Source of the DNA: an uncultured Rhizobiaceae group bacterium
GTDB taxonomy: Bacteria; Pseudomonadota; Alphaproteobacteria; Rhizobiales; Rhizobiaceae
Direction of reading: 5' to 3'
Assembly: GCA_905479965.1 (NCBI GenBank)
Contig: CAJQOR010000239.1
Location: 1-8,785, forward strand
DNA length: 8,785 nucleotides
Shown here piece by piece: positions 1-7,242 of this stretch. The stretch's first letter is position 1. Each line of letters begins with the position of its first letter. Position numbers and translations under genes: made by a program. The notes below the pieces were generated by a model. That model made no database searches. It saw nothing but the letters and a program-made list of their open reading frames with translations, and was not told the origin of the DNA.

Positions 1-806
1 CCCCAAGATACGGCATTATCGACGATGTCATCGCCGTGACCAGGTCTTGCCGAGCGCACCAATTCCAAGATGGCATCAACAACTTTATCACTCACTGGCA
101 TAGCGCGCACGAGTTCCTGAATTGCGATGAGCGACTTTGTATCAAGTACGCTTTTAGCTGTGTTGTCATCGCGACCAGTTGTTTCTAATAGAATACGCTT
201 TTCTGCTTCATCAGATGGATAAGGCACATCAACCTGCATTAAAAAGCGATCGAGCTGTGCTTCTGGTAACGGGTATGTGCCTTCTTGTTCCAGTGGGTTT
301 TGTGTCGCCAGTACATGAAAAGGTTTTGGCATATCGTGGCGATGTCCCGCAACGGTGACATGATGCTCTTGCATGGCTTGCAAAAGCGCAGATTGGGTTC
401 GCGGAGATGCGCGGTTAATCTCATCGGCCATCAGCAATTGTGTGAAGATAGGGCCGGGGATAAACTTGAATTTGCGATTTCCTTTTTCGTCTTCGTCTAA
501 AATTTCGGAACCCAAAATGTCAGCCGGCATAAGGTCAGGTGTAAATTGAATGCGGCTTGATGTAATGCCCAACACGGTGCCCAAGGTTTCAACGAGTTTG
601 GTTTTCGCTAATCCCGGTGCACCAACAAGTAAAACATGACCACCCGATAAAACTGAAACAATTGTTCGCTCAACAACGGATTCTTGACCAAAAATAACCT
701 GACCAACCTCGGTGCGTACATTTGCCAATTGTTCAAGCGCCTTATCTGCGCGTTTTACAATTTCTTTTTCGCTCAGTCCTTTGTCGAGGTTTTCATTGGT
801 TCCCAT
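1..806 (-). CDS. MoxR-family AAA+ ATPase (partial, C-terminal part beyond the left edge)
   Basis: The frame reads from an ATG at 806 down to the window edge, giving 268 N-terminal codons with no stop. What is seen: a helical N-terminus, a Walker A of the MoxR form GAPGLAKT at residues 62-69, a Walker B MADEINR at 126-132, a sensor-1 region ATQNP at 167-171, and the conserved EAQLDRF with Arg187 around residue 182. Family knowledge: MoxR ATPases are chaperone-like AAA+ proteins, usually encoded beside DUF58 and von Willebrand A-domain proteins, and often involved in maturation of enzyme complexes or in envelope stress. The next genes of such a cluster would lie beyond position 1 and are not visible. 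The Shine-Dalgarno before 806 is weak, but the ATG fits the family N-terminus. The gene is divergent from the DUF1285 operon across 130 bp. The family call is firm; the substrate is unknown. Confidence 0.95.
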   Translation of the reverse strand, partial: MGTNENLDKGLSEKEIVKRADKALEQLANVRTEVGQVIFGQESVVERTIVSVLSGGHVLLVGAPGLAKTKLVETLGTVLGITSSRIQFTPDLMPADILGSEILDEDEKGNRKFKFIPGPIFTQLLMADEINRASPRTQSALLQAMQEHHVTVAGHRHDMPKPFHVLATQNPLEQEGTYPLPEAQLDRFLMQVDVPYPSDEAEKRILLETTGRDDNTAKSVLDTKSLIAIQELVRAMPVSDKVVDAILELVRSARPGHGDDIVDNAVSW

Positions 807-880
807 GTTACGATCTACTTTCAATGCTGATTAAAATTCATAACTGATTTGTTTTACGCAGCTTATTCTCTTACAGATGG

Positions 881-909
881 CTGACAAGAGGGCAATGATG
901 CACTATTTC
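881..909 (+). promoter_or_regulatory. Candidate promoter of the DUF1285-nudix-cca operon
   Basis: CTGACA at 881-886 (one mismatch to TTGACA) is followed after 17 bp by TATTTC at 904-909, a weak -10. Transcription would start near 916, about 20 nt before the ATG at 937. The reverse complement of the same -35 region reads CTTGTCAG, so a divergent moxR promoter could share it. Its best -10 (TAAGCT, 860-865 read on the minus strand) is poor. This is inference from consensus matching only. Confidence 0.3.
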
Positions 910-936
910 GTTATCTAGTGCTTTTTGGACAGAATA

Positions 937-1557
937 ATGACAAATAACAGCTTAACAAATTCAACGGACACCGGTGGCTTGGCTGAAATGGTTCGCCGAG
1001 CTATGGAAGATCGCAACTCAACAGATGGTGGTATGCCGCCTGTTGAAGCTTGGAATCCGCCGTTTTGCGGTGATTTGGATATGGAAATTCGCCGTGATGG
1101 TACGTGGTTTTATATGGGGACTCCCATGGGGCGTAAGTCGCTCGTGCGCCTGTTTTCATCTGTGTTGAGAAAAGATGAGGATGGAGAAACCTATCTTGTA
1201 ACGCCTGTTGAAAAAGTGCGAATCAGAGTGATAGATGCGCATTTTCTTGCCGTTGAAATGCAAATTAGTGAAAATGAGAATGGTCAAATTTTAACGTTTA
1301 GAACCAATGTTGGTGAGCTTATCGAAATTGGGAAAGACAATCCGTTGCGGTTTGATATTGCCGGCAAAGACGCTGAGCTTAAGCCCTATTTGCATGTTCG
1401 TGGTCGGTTAGAGGCATTGGTCAATCGGGCTACAATGTATGACCTTGTTGCTTTGGGCGAGCAGATTGAAATTGATGGTGAACTTATGTTTGCTGTTAAA
1501 TCAAACGGTGAAGTCTATCCGATTATGACGATGGCAGAATTGAACGCACAATCTTAA
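937..1557 (+). CDS. DUF1285 domain protein of unknown function
   Basis: The 206-residue protein matches the alphaproteobacterial DUF1285 family. It has an N-terminal low-complexity stretch, then WNPPFCGDLDMEIRRDGTWF around residues 40-59, a short GRKSLVRLFSSVLRKDEDG segment and the family-typical YLVTPVEKVRIRV near the middle. No signal peptide or membrane segment is seen, so it is probably cytosolic. The start was set at ATG 937 rather than the in-frame TTG at 925, because GGA at 927-929 then lies 7 nt upstream and the extra four codons look non-homologous. Its stop overlaps the next gene's ATG by one base (TAATG), so the two are translationally coupled. In rhizobia I recall this gene standing before a CoA pyrophosphatase and a CCA transferase, as here. 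The biochemical function is not established and I do not assign one. Confidence 0.9.
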   Translation: MTNNSLTNSTDTGGLAEMVRRAMEDRNSTDGGMPPVEAWNPPFCGDLDMEIRRDGTWFYMGTPMGRKSLVRLFSSVLRKDEDGETYLVTPVEKVRIRVIDAHFLAVEMQISENENGQILTFRTNVGELIEIGKDNPLRFDIAGKDAELKPYLHVRGRLEALVNRATMYDLVALGEQIEIDGELMFAVKSNGEVYPIMTMAELNAQS

Positions 1558-2216
1558 TGAATAATTTTGCCAACCATTCCAGAAACTTTTCTGCACAAGA
1601 ATTTGCTCAGCTTTCTAAAGCCGATCATCATGAGATATTAAAGCATGATCAGATCGAGTTGTCTGAAACGCATGGTGATCATCGGATAAATCCCGATTTA
1701 TCAGGAGATTTGCAGAAGCTAAAACTCCGTCCCGCTGCGGTTTTAATACCGGTGATTGCCGATGATGATGTCGCACGTGTTATCCTTACGGTGCGGACAG
1801 AGAAATTGCGAAAGCATTCTGGGCAAGTTGCTTTTGCTGGTGGTGCAATTGATACAGATGATGCTTCGCCTGCACATGCAGCAATGCGTGAGGCGCAGGA
1901 AGAAATTGGCCTTGATACAAGTTACATAAAGACAGTCGGTCAGTTGCCGATTTATCGATCGCTAACTGGGTTTTCAATCACGCCAATACTCGCATTGGTG
2001 AAGCCTGGATATTCGCTTCAAGCCAGTCCGGATGAGGTTGACCAGATTTTTGAGGTTCCACTCATGGATTTGATGAACCCAGAAAACCATGTACGCGATA
2101 GTTTGATATGGCAAAATAAACGTCGATATTATTATACAATAAAACACTCCGAGCATAGAATTTGGGGTGTGACAGCGGGCATTATTCGCACGCTATATGA
2201 GAGGCTATATGCATGA
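1557..2216 (+). CDS. Nudix CoA pyrophosphatase (CoAse / UPF0035 type)
   Basis: The 219-residue Nudix hydrolase is expected to cut CoA or oxidised CoA into phosphopantetheine and 3',5'-ADP, using Mg or Mn, in the cytosol. Visible motifs are the CoAse-specific run LTVRTEKLRKHSGQVAF at residues 77-93, then GG at 95-96, and the catalytic REAQEEIGL at 111-119 whose Glu115 and Glu116 bind metal. The glycine pair stands 14 residues before the REXXEE arginine, the spacing I recall for E. coli NudL, not that of the standard Nudix box. The usual AFPGG is AFAGG here. A 55-residue N-terminal extension precedes the fold. Coupling is tight on both sides: TAATG with DUF1285 and a 4-bp ATGA overlap with cca. 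The family is clear; CoA as substrate is inferred from the motif and is untested. Confidence 0.92.
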   Translation: MNNFANHSRNFSAQEFAQLSKADHHEILKHDQIELSETHGDHRINPDLSGDLQKLKLRPAAVLIPVIADDDVARVILTVRTEKLRKHSGQVAFAGGAIDTDDASPAHAAMREAQEEIGLDTSYIKTVGQLPIYRSLTGFSITPILALVKPGYSLQASPDEVDQIFEVPLMDLMNPENHVRDSLIWQNKRRYYYTIKHSEHRIWGVTAGIIRTLYERLYA

Positions 2217-3460
2217 GTGAAGCACATTCTGTGAAAGACCAAAGCTGGTTTAAAAATGAGCGCTTTCAAAACGTCTTTGCGTTATTAAATGCCGATGGTG
2301 GTGAAGCGCGTGTTGCTGGCGGTGCGGTGCGCAATTCGCTTATGGGTCACGATGTTGTTGATGTAGATATTGCTACAACTTTATTGCCAAATGATGTGAT
2401 TGAGCGCGCTGAAGCTCGAGGTATGAAAGCTATTCCTACTGGCATTGGTCATGGGACAATTACGCTGGTGAATAAAGGTGCCACTTTTGAAGTGACAACT
2501 TTACGAGAAGATATTGAAACAAATGGTCGCCATGCGGAAGTGCGATTTGGAACAGATTGGCAGAAAGACGCGAACCGACGTGATCTTACGATCAATGGCT
2601 TATATGCTGACTTTGATGGCAATGTGATCGATCTCGTCGGTGGGCTTGATGACATAAAAAGCGCAAATGTGCGATTTATCGGTGATGCTGAGCAGCGCAT
2701 AAAGGAAGATTATTTGCGTGTACTGCGTTTTTTCCGCTTCTTTGCCCAATATGGTAAAGGGCGTCCTGATGCAGAAGGCTTAAAAGCAAGCGCGCGCGCG
2801 GTATCAAATTTATCGCAATTGTCAGCCGAACGTGTTTGGAAAGAGATGCGCTTGCTGTTTGGTGCATCAGATCCCTCACGAGCCTTATTATGGATGCGGA
2901 CAACAGGTGTTTTAACCGCTATTTTCCCGGAAACTGAAAAGTGGGGGATCGATAGTATTGGGCCGCTTATTGAAACGCGATCGGTTTTAGGATGGGATCG
3001 AGATCCATTACTTGTGTTGGAAGCAATTATTCCGCCTGATGGTGATCGCATTTCTGAAATGGCGAGCCGTTTAAAGATGTCAGGCAAAGAGCGTGATCGT
3101 CTTAAAAATTGGGCAAAAACGCCGAAAATTGCGCATGAACTTGCAGAGACGGCACTTGATCGACAGATTTATCGCGGATCATTGTCAGGTATAAAAGACG
3201 TATTGAAATTATCTTTGATAAGTTCGCGCGCTCGTGCGGAAGCAGATGATGCTGCAATGATTGAAACAGCGGGCTTTTCAAAGCTTCTTGCGCGCGCGAC
3301 CAACTGGTCAGAACCTGAATTTCCTTTATCAGGTAAAGACCTTATCGCGCACGGAATTAGCGTTGGTAAAGATATGGGCGTAAAACTTAAAGAGTTGGAA
3401 GAGCTTTGGATTGAAAGCAATTTCAACTTAAGTAAATCTGATCTGTTGGAAAAACTATAG
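2213..3460 (+). CDS. cca: CCA tRNA nucleotidyltransferase (class II)
   Basis: The 415-residue enzyme should build or repair the 3'-CCA end of tRNAs from CTP and ATP without a template. Visible elements of the class II nucleotidyltransferase head are GGAVRNSLMG at residues 36-45, the metal-binding DVD at 50-52, the nucleotide-selecting NRRDLTINGL at 121-130, and EDYLRVLRFFRFFA at 165-178, where the conserved arginines R169, R172 and R175 lie. The C-terminal half is helical and shows no HD phosphohydrolase motif, unlike the E. coli enzyme. Poly(A) polymerases share this head, but the length and NRRDLTIN fit CCA addition better. The ATG overlaps the stop of the CoA pyrophosphatase gene (ATGA), so its translation is probably coupled. 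The stop codon lies inside an AT-rich palindrome, 9 bp from the convergent hemF stop. Confidence 0.95.
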   Translation: MSEAHSVKDQSWFKNERFQNVFALLNADGGEARVAGGAVRNSLMGHDVVDVDIATTLLPNDVIERAEARGMKAIPTGIGHGTITLVNKGATFEVTTLREDIETNGRHAEVRFGTDWQKDANRRDLTINGLYADFDGNVIDLVGGLDDIKSANVRFIGDAEQRIKEDYLRVLRFFRFFAQYGKGRPDAEGLKASARAVSNLSQLSAERVWKEMRLLFGASDPSRALLWMRTTGVLTAIFPETEKWGIDSIGPLIETRSVLGWDRDPLLVLEAIIPPDGDRISEMASRLKMSGKERDRLKNWAKTPKIAHELAETALDRQIYRGSLSGIKDVLKLSLISSRARAEADDAAMIETAGFSKLLARATNWSEPEFPLSGKDLIAHGISVGKDMGVKLKELEELWIESNFNLSKSDLLEKL

Positions 3461-3469
3461 TTTTTCTAA
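3446..3469. terminator. AT-rich palindrome between convergent cca and hemF, possible weak bidirectional terminator
   Basis: GAAAAACTATAGTTTTTC at 3449-3466 is a perfect palindrome, extended by one G-T and two T-A pairs to 3446-3469. It has an A-tract on one side and a T-tract on the other in both readings, and it contains the cca stop codon. The stem has very few G-C pairs, so intrinsic termination would be weak. No better terminator is visible between the two genes. Confidence 0.4.
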
Positions 3470-4384
3470 TTATGGGAATTCAACAATTGGGGGTAGGGAC
3501 GACAAAATAGAGTCCACATTACCACCTGTTTTCAATCCGAAAATCGTGCCGCGGTCATAAAGTAGATTAAACTCAACATATCGGCCGCGTCGCACCATTT
3601 GTTCTTTTCGATCTTCTTGGGTCCAGCTTTTATTCGAGTTTGCATTGACGATTTTTGGATATACGACAGAAAATGCACGGCCTACATCTTGGGTAAACAA
3701 GAAGTCTGCATCCCATCCGCCATCTTCATCTGAGCTATGCAGCCAGTCATAAAAAATGCCACCCACCCCCCGTGCTTCTTTGCGATGGGGAAGATAGAAA
3801 TACTCTTCACACCATTCCTTGTAGTTGGGGTAATTTGCAATTTCGTGTCGATTACATGCGATTTCCATTGCCTTATGAAACAGCTGCGTATCCGCATCTT
3901 CTTGCGTTCTGCGGCGATCAAGAACAGGCGTAAGGTCTGCACCGCCACCAAACCAGTTGCTAGACGTGACCACCATGCGTGTATTCATATGCACAGCCGG
4001 TACGTTGGGGTTTATGGGATGGCAGATTAGTGAGATACCTGAAGCCCAAAAACTTGGATCTTCTTCAGCGCCTGGAATTTGGCTGCGGAATTCAGGTGAG
4101 AATTCACCATAGACAGTTGATGTATGAACGCCAACTTTTTCAAAAATGCGACCTTTCATGATCGACATGAGACCGCCGCCACCTTTGCCTTCATCACGCA
4201 GCCAATCTGTTTGAACAAACTTGCCAGCTTCACCTTCATATTGCGGATTGTCGGCGGATTCTTCCAGCGCTTCAAAAGTCGCACAAATCACGTCCCTAAG
4301 GTTTTCAAACCAAAGACGTGCTTTTTCTTTTTTTTCTTCAATGTCATCGGGTAATCCGACTGGTAAATCAGGACGCTGTCTCAT
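3470..4384 (-). CDS. hemF: Oxygen-dependent coproporphyrinogen III oxidase
   Basis: The 304-residue cytosolic enzyme of haem biosynthesis converts coproporphyrinogen III to protoporphyrinogen IX by oxidative decarboxylation of two propionate groups, using O2. The family signatures are all present in order: VHMNTRMVV near residue 131, [13 protein letters not shown] near 143, [19 protein letters not shown] in the middle, and the C-terminal [20 protein letters not shown] followed by SILSSLPP. The length is typical. The ATG at 4384 begins a family-like N-terminus; a weak GAG at about 6 nt upstream is the only Shine-Dalgarno. It lies 75 bp downstream of trmL on the same strand and could be co-transcribed with it. 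No Fnr-type box was seen in the gap. Presence of the O2-dependent form implies aerobic haem synthesis. Confidence 0.97.
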   Translation of the reverse strand: MRQRPDLPVGLPDDIEEKKEKARLWFENLRDVICATFEALEESADNPQYEGEAGKFVQTDWLRDEGKGGGGLMSIMKGRIFEKVGVHTSTVYGEFSPEFRSQIPGAEEDPSFWASGISLICHPINPNVPAVHMNTRMVVTSSNWFGGGADLTPVLDRRRTQEDADTQLFHKAMEIACNRHEIANYPNYKEWCEEYFYLPHRKEARGVGGIFYDWLHSSDEDGGWDADFLFTQDVGRAFSVVYPKIVNANSNKSWTQEDRKEQMVRRGRYVEFNLLYDRGTIFGLKTGGNVDSILSSLPPIVEFP

Positions 4385-4459
4385 GAAAATCTCGATTACG
4401 TTTATATCACCCGTTCATAACAATATGCGGATCGGAATGCCATAGGTTGAATGTAATAT

Positions 4460-4912
4460 CTAACTGCGTGTTTGTCGCATAGCTTCGCCAGTTATCATAG
4501 CAACTGACACAGCCAGATTTAATGATCGCATGTTGGGCTGCATTTCGATGAGGATACGTTCATTTACGCTGTCATGAACGCTATCTGGCACACCTGAACT
4601 TTCACGCCCAAACAGCAGCACATCATGTTCGCTATATGCGATATCACAATATGGTTGCGCAGCTTTGGTTGACGCGAGGATAAGGCGGTTGTTTTCGTTT
4701 TTATGCCAATCATAAAACGCCTGCCATGAAATATGACGCGTTAAATTTGTAAGCTCAAGATAGTCCATTCCGGCGCGTTTTAAGTTACGCTCGGAAAGGT
4801 CGAACCCTGCTGGTTCGATGATGTGCAATGATACACCAAGACAGGCCGCCATGCGCATAATTGTGCCGGTATTGCCGGGAATATCTGGTTGGTAAAGTGC
4901 AATTTGAATCAT
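4460..4912 (-). CDS. trmL: tRNA (cytidine/uridine-2'-O-)-methyltransferase, SPOUT superfamily
   Basis: The 150-residue protein matches TrmL, which 2'-O-methylates the wobble nucleotide 34 of certain tRNALeu species with S-adenosylmethionine. The N-terminus IALYQPDIPGNTGTI, the middle LLFGRESSGVP and the C-terminal QPNMRSLNLAVSVAM followed by EAMRQT are the SpoU motifs that form the trefoil knot and the cofactor site. The start was set at ATG 4912 because the family begins at this MIQIALYQP; an in-frame TTG at 4939 would add nine unrelated residues. No convincing Shine-Dalgarno precedes 4912. A promoter candidate lies upstream at 5008-5036, and hemF follows 75 bp downstream. Identification is firm; the exact tRNA target is inferred from family members. 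Confidence 0.94.
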   Translation of the reverse strand: MIQIALYQPDIPGNTGTIMRMAACLGVSLHIIEPAGFDLSERNLKRAGMDYLELTNLTRHISWQAFYDWHKNENNRLILASTKAAQPYCDIAYSEHDVLLFGRESSGVPDSVHDSVNERILIEMQPNMRSLNLAVSVAMITGEAMRQTRS

Positions 4913-5007
4913 GTCGACTGGATAGAATGAATGGTGCAAATAGGCAACAGTCTTTTCATTTGTCCAACTTTGTTGCGCCGACGTAGCTAGCTTTTTGAAG
5001 TTGAGCG

Positions 5008-5036
5008 GATATAGTTAACACATGTGAAGTTCGCAA
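5008..5036 (-). promoter_or_regulatory. Candidate trmL promoter
   Basis: Read on the minus strand, TTGCGA (5036-5031) is followed after exactly 17 bp by TATATC (5013-5008). Each hexamer matches the sigma-70 consensus at 4 of 6 positions, and CTATAT suits the alphaproteobacterial -10. The start would fall near 5001, about 90 nt upstream of the trmL ATG. On the plus strand, TATAGT at 5010-5015 overlaps this -10 and could serve the small ORF, but no -35 supports it. Confidence 0.4.
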
Positions 5037-5041
5037 CGAAC
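5029..5041. repeat. Perfect inverted repeat GTTCG-CAA-CGAAC
   Basis: Two 5-bp arms separated by 3 bp overlap the -35 element of the trmL promoter candidate and end 17 bp before the Shine-Dalgarno of the small ORF. It could be an operator or a small mRNA hairpin. The 8-bp palindrome CACATGTG at 5019-5026 stands beside it. No matching regulator is recognised, and short palindromes also arise by chance. Confidence 0.4.
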
Positions 5042-5073
5042 AGTTGTTTGCCAAAGAGAAGGAGTATGTCGTT

Positions 5074-5172
5074 ATGGATAAAATTGCCCGCGTTATGTCT
5101 CGCTCTCAATGGATTTCGGGTGCCATGCCTCAGCGCGCCCTTCATCTAATCTGGCCGGCATATAACGCTTAA
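5074..5172 (+). CDS. Small ORF, 32 codons, possible leader peptide or small protein
   Basis: ATG at 5074 is preceded by AAGGAG at 5059-5064 with a 9-nt gap, the best ribosome binding site in this intergenic region. The peptide begins MDKIARVMSRSQW, ends with HLIWPAYNA, and stops at TAA 5170-5172. It is basic, has two tryptophans, and shows no signal peptide or clear membrane segment. I do not recognise it. It lies on the same strand as the ABC exporter, 178 bp ahead, with a terminator-like hairpin in between, so a leader-peptide role is possible. An overlapping 27-codon frame starting at ATG 5066 has only 1 nt between the AAGGAG and its ATG, so it is less likely. Only the RBS and the position support this call. 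Confidence 0.4.
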   Translation: MDKIARVMSRSQWISGAMPQRALHLIWPAYNA

Positions 5173-5248
5173 AGTTCCCCCACGTTACGCCTTTTTGCCG
5201 TAGCTGCAGCCTCGTTTCACTTACACCAGGCTCCATCATTTAAATTCT

Positions 5249-5277
5249 ATTCGCATTTATTTGCGAGTTCATTTTTT
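5249..5277 (+). terminator. Weak terminator-like hairpin with T-run upstream of the ABC exporter
   Basis: TCGCA (5251-5255) and TGCGA (5262-5266) pair around a 6-nt loop, extended by a T-G and an A-T pair to 5249-5268. A six-T run follows at 5272-5277. The stem is short, so it is a weak intrinsic terminator at best. It lies between the small ORF and the exporter start, where it could end leader transcription. Confidence 0.35.
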
Positions 5278-5350
5278 CCTTATCAGTATTTGAGACGCGT
5301 AGAACAACGTTTGGTCTTTACTGATTTCGTTATCGCATAGGACATTTTTC

Positions 5351-7204
5351 ATGTTTTCTTGGTTTGAACAACGTATAAATCCATACCCTGACAGTGATGC
5401 TGTGTTGCCGCCAAAGGGTCTGTTTGCTTTTTGTTGGCATTATTCGAAACACGCATCTCCTTGGTTGTTGATGGGAACAATTTTGGTAGCCGGCATCGCA
5501 ATCGGAGAGGTGCTGCTTTATAGTTTTATGGGTGATCTTGTGGATCATTTAACCAACAGTGATCCTGAAACCTTCTTTGAAGAAAAATCATCAACTTTAT
5601 GGATGATGGGATTGGTGGTGTTGATTGGTTTGCCAATTATTTCCACGCTTCATGGATTGGTGACCCACCAAACATTATTGGGTAGCTATCCAATGTCGAT
5701 CAGATGGTTGATGCACCGCAGATTGCTGCAACATAGCATGAGCTTTTTTGCAGATGAATTTGCCGGGCGTGTTGCGACAAAAGTTATGCAGACGTCTTTG
5801 GCTGTTCGCGAATCTGTGATGAAAATGCTCGATACATTTATCTATGTTATCGTGCAGTTTTTGGCCATGATTGTCTTGTTGATCAGTATTGATTGGCGGC
5901 TTTCATTGGTCTTCCTTGCTTGGTTTGCGATTTATGCCTCATTGCTTTTGTTTTTTGTGCCAAAGTTAAAGGTCATATCGCAAGCGCAGGCCGATGCGCG
6001 ATCTATTATGACGGGCCGTGTTGTTGATAGTTACACCAATATTGGAACGGTGAAATTATTTTCCCATGCAGGACGAGAGCTTGATTACACAAGGGAAAGC
6101 ATGGATCCGTTTTTGCACACGGTTTTTAAGCAAATGCGGTTGGTGACAAAGCTTGATCTTGGTGTGACCTATAACAATAACTTGTTGTTGTTTTCTGTAG
6201 CGGCGTTTTCAATCTGGTTTTGGTCAACGGGTAATATCACCATTGGTGCTATTGCCGTTGGAATTGCGCTTTCCTTAAGGCTTAATGGTCTGTCGCACTG
6301 GATTATGTGGGAACTCGCTGGGTTTTTTGAGCAGATTGGTGTCGTCCAAGACGGCATTAATATGCTTACGAAACCTGTTGAGATCAATGATATCGATCAT
6401 GCCAAAGATCTAAGCGCCAAGGTTGGAACTATTTCATACAAAGATGTTCGTTTTCATTACGGCAAGGATAGCGGTGTGATCGATAATCTTTCACTTGATA
6501 TTAAAGCTGGTGAAAAAATTGGTCTCGTTGGTCGTTCAGGTGCAGGTAAAACCACGCTTGTTAATTTGCTTCTTCGTTATTTTGATCTCGAAAAAGGTCA
6601 AATTTCAATTGATGGATTTGATATATCCAAAGTGACGCAGGATTCATTGAGGTCGCAAATCGGCGTGGTGTCGCAAGATACCTCGCTATTGCATCGTTCC
6701 GTGCGGGATAACATTGCTTATGGGCGTCCTGATGCAAGTGATGAGGAGGTCTTAGAAGCTGCGCGGCGTGCAAATGCATCTGAGTTTATTTCTGGTCTTG
6801 AAGATCTGAAGGGCCGTAAGGGGCTAGATGCGCATGTGGGTGAACGCGGCGTGAAGCTGTCCGGTGGTCAAAGACAGCGGATTGCGATCGCCAGAGTATT
6901 CTTAAAGGATGCACCTATTCTAGTGCTTGATGAAGCAACATCTGCACTGGATTCTGAAGTGGAAGCGGCCATTCAGGAAAACCTGTTTGAGCTGATGGAA
7001 GGTAAAACGGTGATTGCGATTGCCCATAGACTTTCAACAATTTCAGCTATGGATCGTCTGATCGTTCTTGATGGGGGTAACATTTTGGAAGAAGGTTCAC
7101 ATGACGAGCTTGTCGAGCAGGGTGGTATTTATTCGGATCTTTGGTCGCGTCAATCTGGTGGTTTCATCAATATCGACGAAAAACAAAAAGAGGCGGGGGA
7201 ATAA
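5351..7204 (+). CDS. ABC exporter, fused membrane and ATP-binding domains (MsbA/MdlB-like half transporter)
   Basis: The 617-residue inner-membrane protein would work as a homodimer or with a partner half-transporter, driving export by ATP hydrolysis. The N-terminal domain has about six hydrophobic segments, near residues 38-60, 84-105, 160-180, 184-204, 275-295 and 297-318. The nucleotide-binding domain is complete: Walker A GRSGAGKTT at 394-402, Q-loop Gln442, signature LSGGQ at 503-507, Walker B ILVLDEAT at 523-530 with Glu528, and H-loop His559. The start ATG 5351 has AGGA at 5339-5342, 8 nt upstream. A C-terminal tail rich in Lys and Glu follows the ATPase domain. The substrate cannot be read from the sequence; lipid, drug or peptide export are all possible. 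It stands alone here, tail to tail with lacI. From memory, related rhizobial genes lie between the tRNA methylase and the cytochrome bc1 genes. Confidence 0.95.
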   Translation: MFSWFEQRINPYPDSDAVLPPKGLFAFCWHYSKHASPWLLMGTILVAGIAIGEVLLYSFMGDLVDHLTNSDPETFFEEKSSTLWMMGLVVLIGLPIISTLHGLVTHQTLLGSYPMSIRWLMHRRLLQHSMSFFADEFAGRVATKVMQTSLAVRESVMKMLDTFIYVIVQFLAMIVLLISIDWRLSLVFLAWFAIYASLLLFFVPKLKVISQAQADARSIMTGRVVDSYTNIGTVKLFSHAGRELDYTRESMDPFLHTVFKQMRLVTKLDLGVTYNNNLLLFSVAAFSIWFWSTGNITIGAIAVGIALSLRLNGLSHWIMWELAGFFEQIGVVQDGINMLTKPVEINDIDHAKDLSAKVGTISYKDVRFHYGKDSGVIDNLSLDIKAGEKIGLVGRSGAGKTTLVNLLLRYFDLEKGQISIDGFDISKVTQDSLRSQIGVVSQDTSLLHRSVRDNIAYGRPDASDEEVLEAARRANASEFISGLEDLKGRKGLDAHVGERGVKLSGGQRQRIAIARVFLKDAPILVLDEATSALDSEVEAAIQENLFELMEGKTVIAIAHRLSTISAMDRLIVLDGGNILEEGSHDELVEQGGIYSDLWSRQSGGFINIDEKQKEAGE

Positions 7205-7214
7205 TTCCCGCCTC
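7179..7214 (-). terminator. Intrinsic terminator of the lacI-family gene
   Basis: The perfect 8-bp arms GAGGCGGG (7190-7197) and CCCGCCTC (7207-7214) enclose a 9-nt loop. Read on the minus strand, the stem is directly followed by TTTTTGTTTTTC (7189-7178), a textbook U-tract. It lies 28 bp past the lacI stop and its left arm and T-tract are within the last codons of the ABC exporter. On the plus strand the next T-run (from 7229) is about 14 nt away, so the exporter is served poorly. Confidence 0.85.
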
Positions 7215-7242
7215 TGAGCAGTACGCCATTTTTTAAAGATGA

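Larger units (their letters stand above)
4913..5350. other. 438-bp intergenic region between divergent trmL and the ABC exporter
   Basis: No large gene fits here. From left to right it holds the trmL promoter candidate (5008-5036), the inverted repeat at 5029-5041, the 32-codon small ORF at 5074-5172, and a hairpin with a T-run at 5249-5277. The last 70 bp carry AGGA at 5339-5342, the Shine-Dalgarno of the exporter gene. I saw no tRNA and no riboswitch that I recognise. Confidence 0.6.

Noticed and set aside
62..69. MoxR Walker A with Leu-Ala before the lysine (GAPGLAKT, residues 62-69), as a degenerate ATPase
   Set aside because: This form is normal for MoxR proteins, and Walker B and sensor 1 are intact.
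2790..2800. Alternating GC run in cca (a second, shorter one at 3290-3298), as a slippage or phase-variation tract
   Set aside because: The runs are short, encode ordinary Ala/Arg codons in frame, and cca is a housekeeping gene.
2710..3087. Open frame of 125 codons on the minus strand inside cca
   Set aside because: It is antisense to the well-supported cca gene, has no ribosome site of note and shows no recognisable domain; it follows from codon bias of the real frame.
3682..4445. Several open frames of 60-97 codons overlapping hemF on both strands
   Set aside because: hemF carries all family signatures in its own frame; these overlapping products have no motif or sensible start context.
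5029..5041. SOS (LexA) box
   Set aside because: The alphaproteobacterial LexA site is a GTTC-N7-GTTC direct repeat; this element is GTTCG-N3-CGAAC, and no second GTTC lies at the right distance.
5066..5149. Overlapping 27-codon frame starting MSLWIKLPALCLAL, resembling a short hydrophobic peptide
   Set aside because: Its ATG lies 1 nt after the AAGGAG, too close for initiation; the ATG at 5074 has better spacing.
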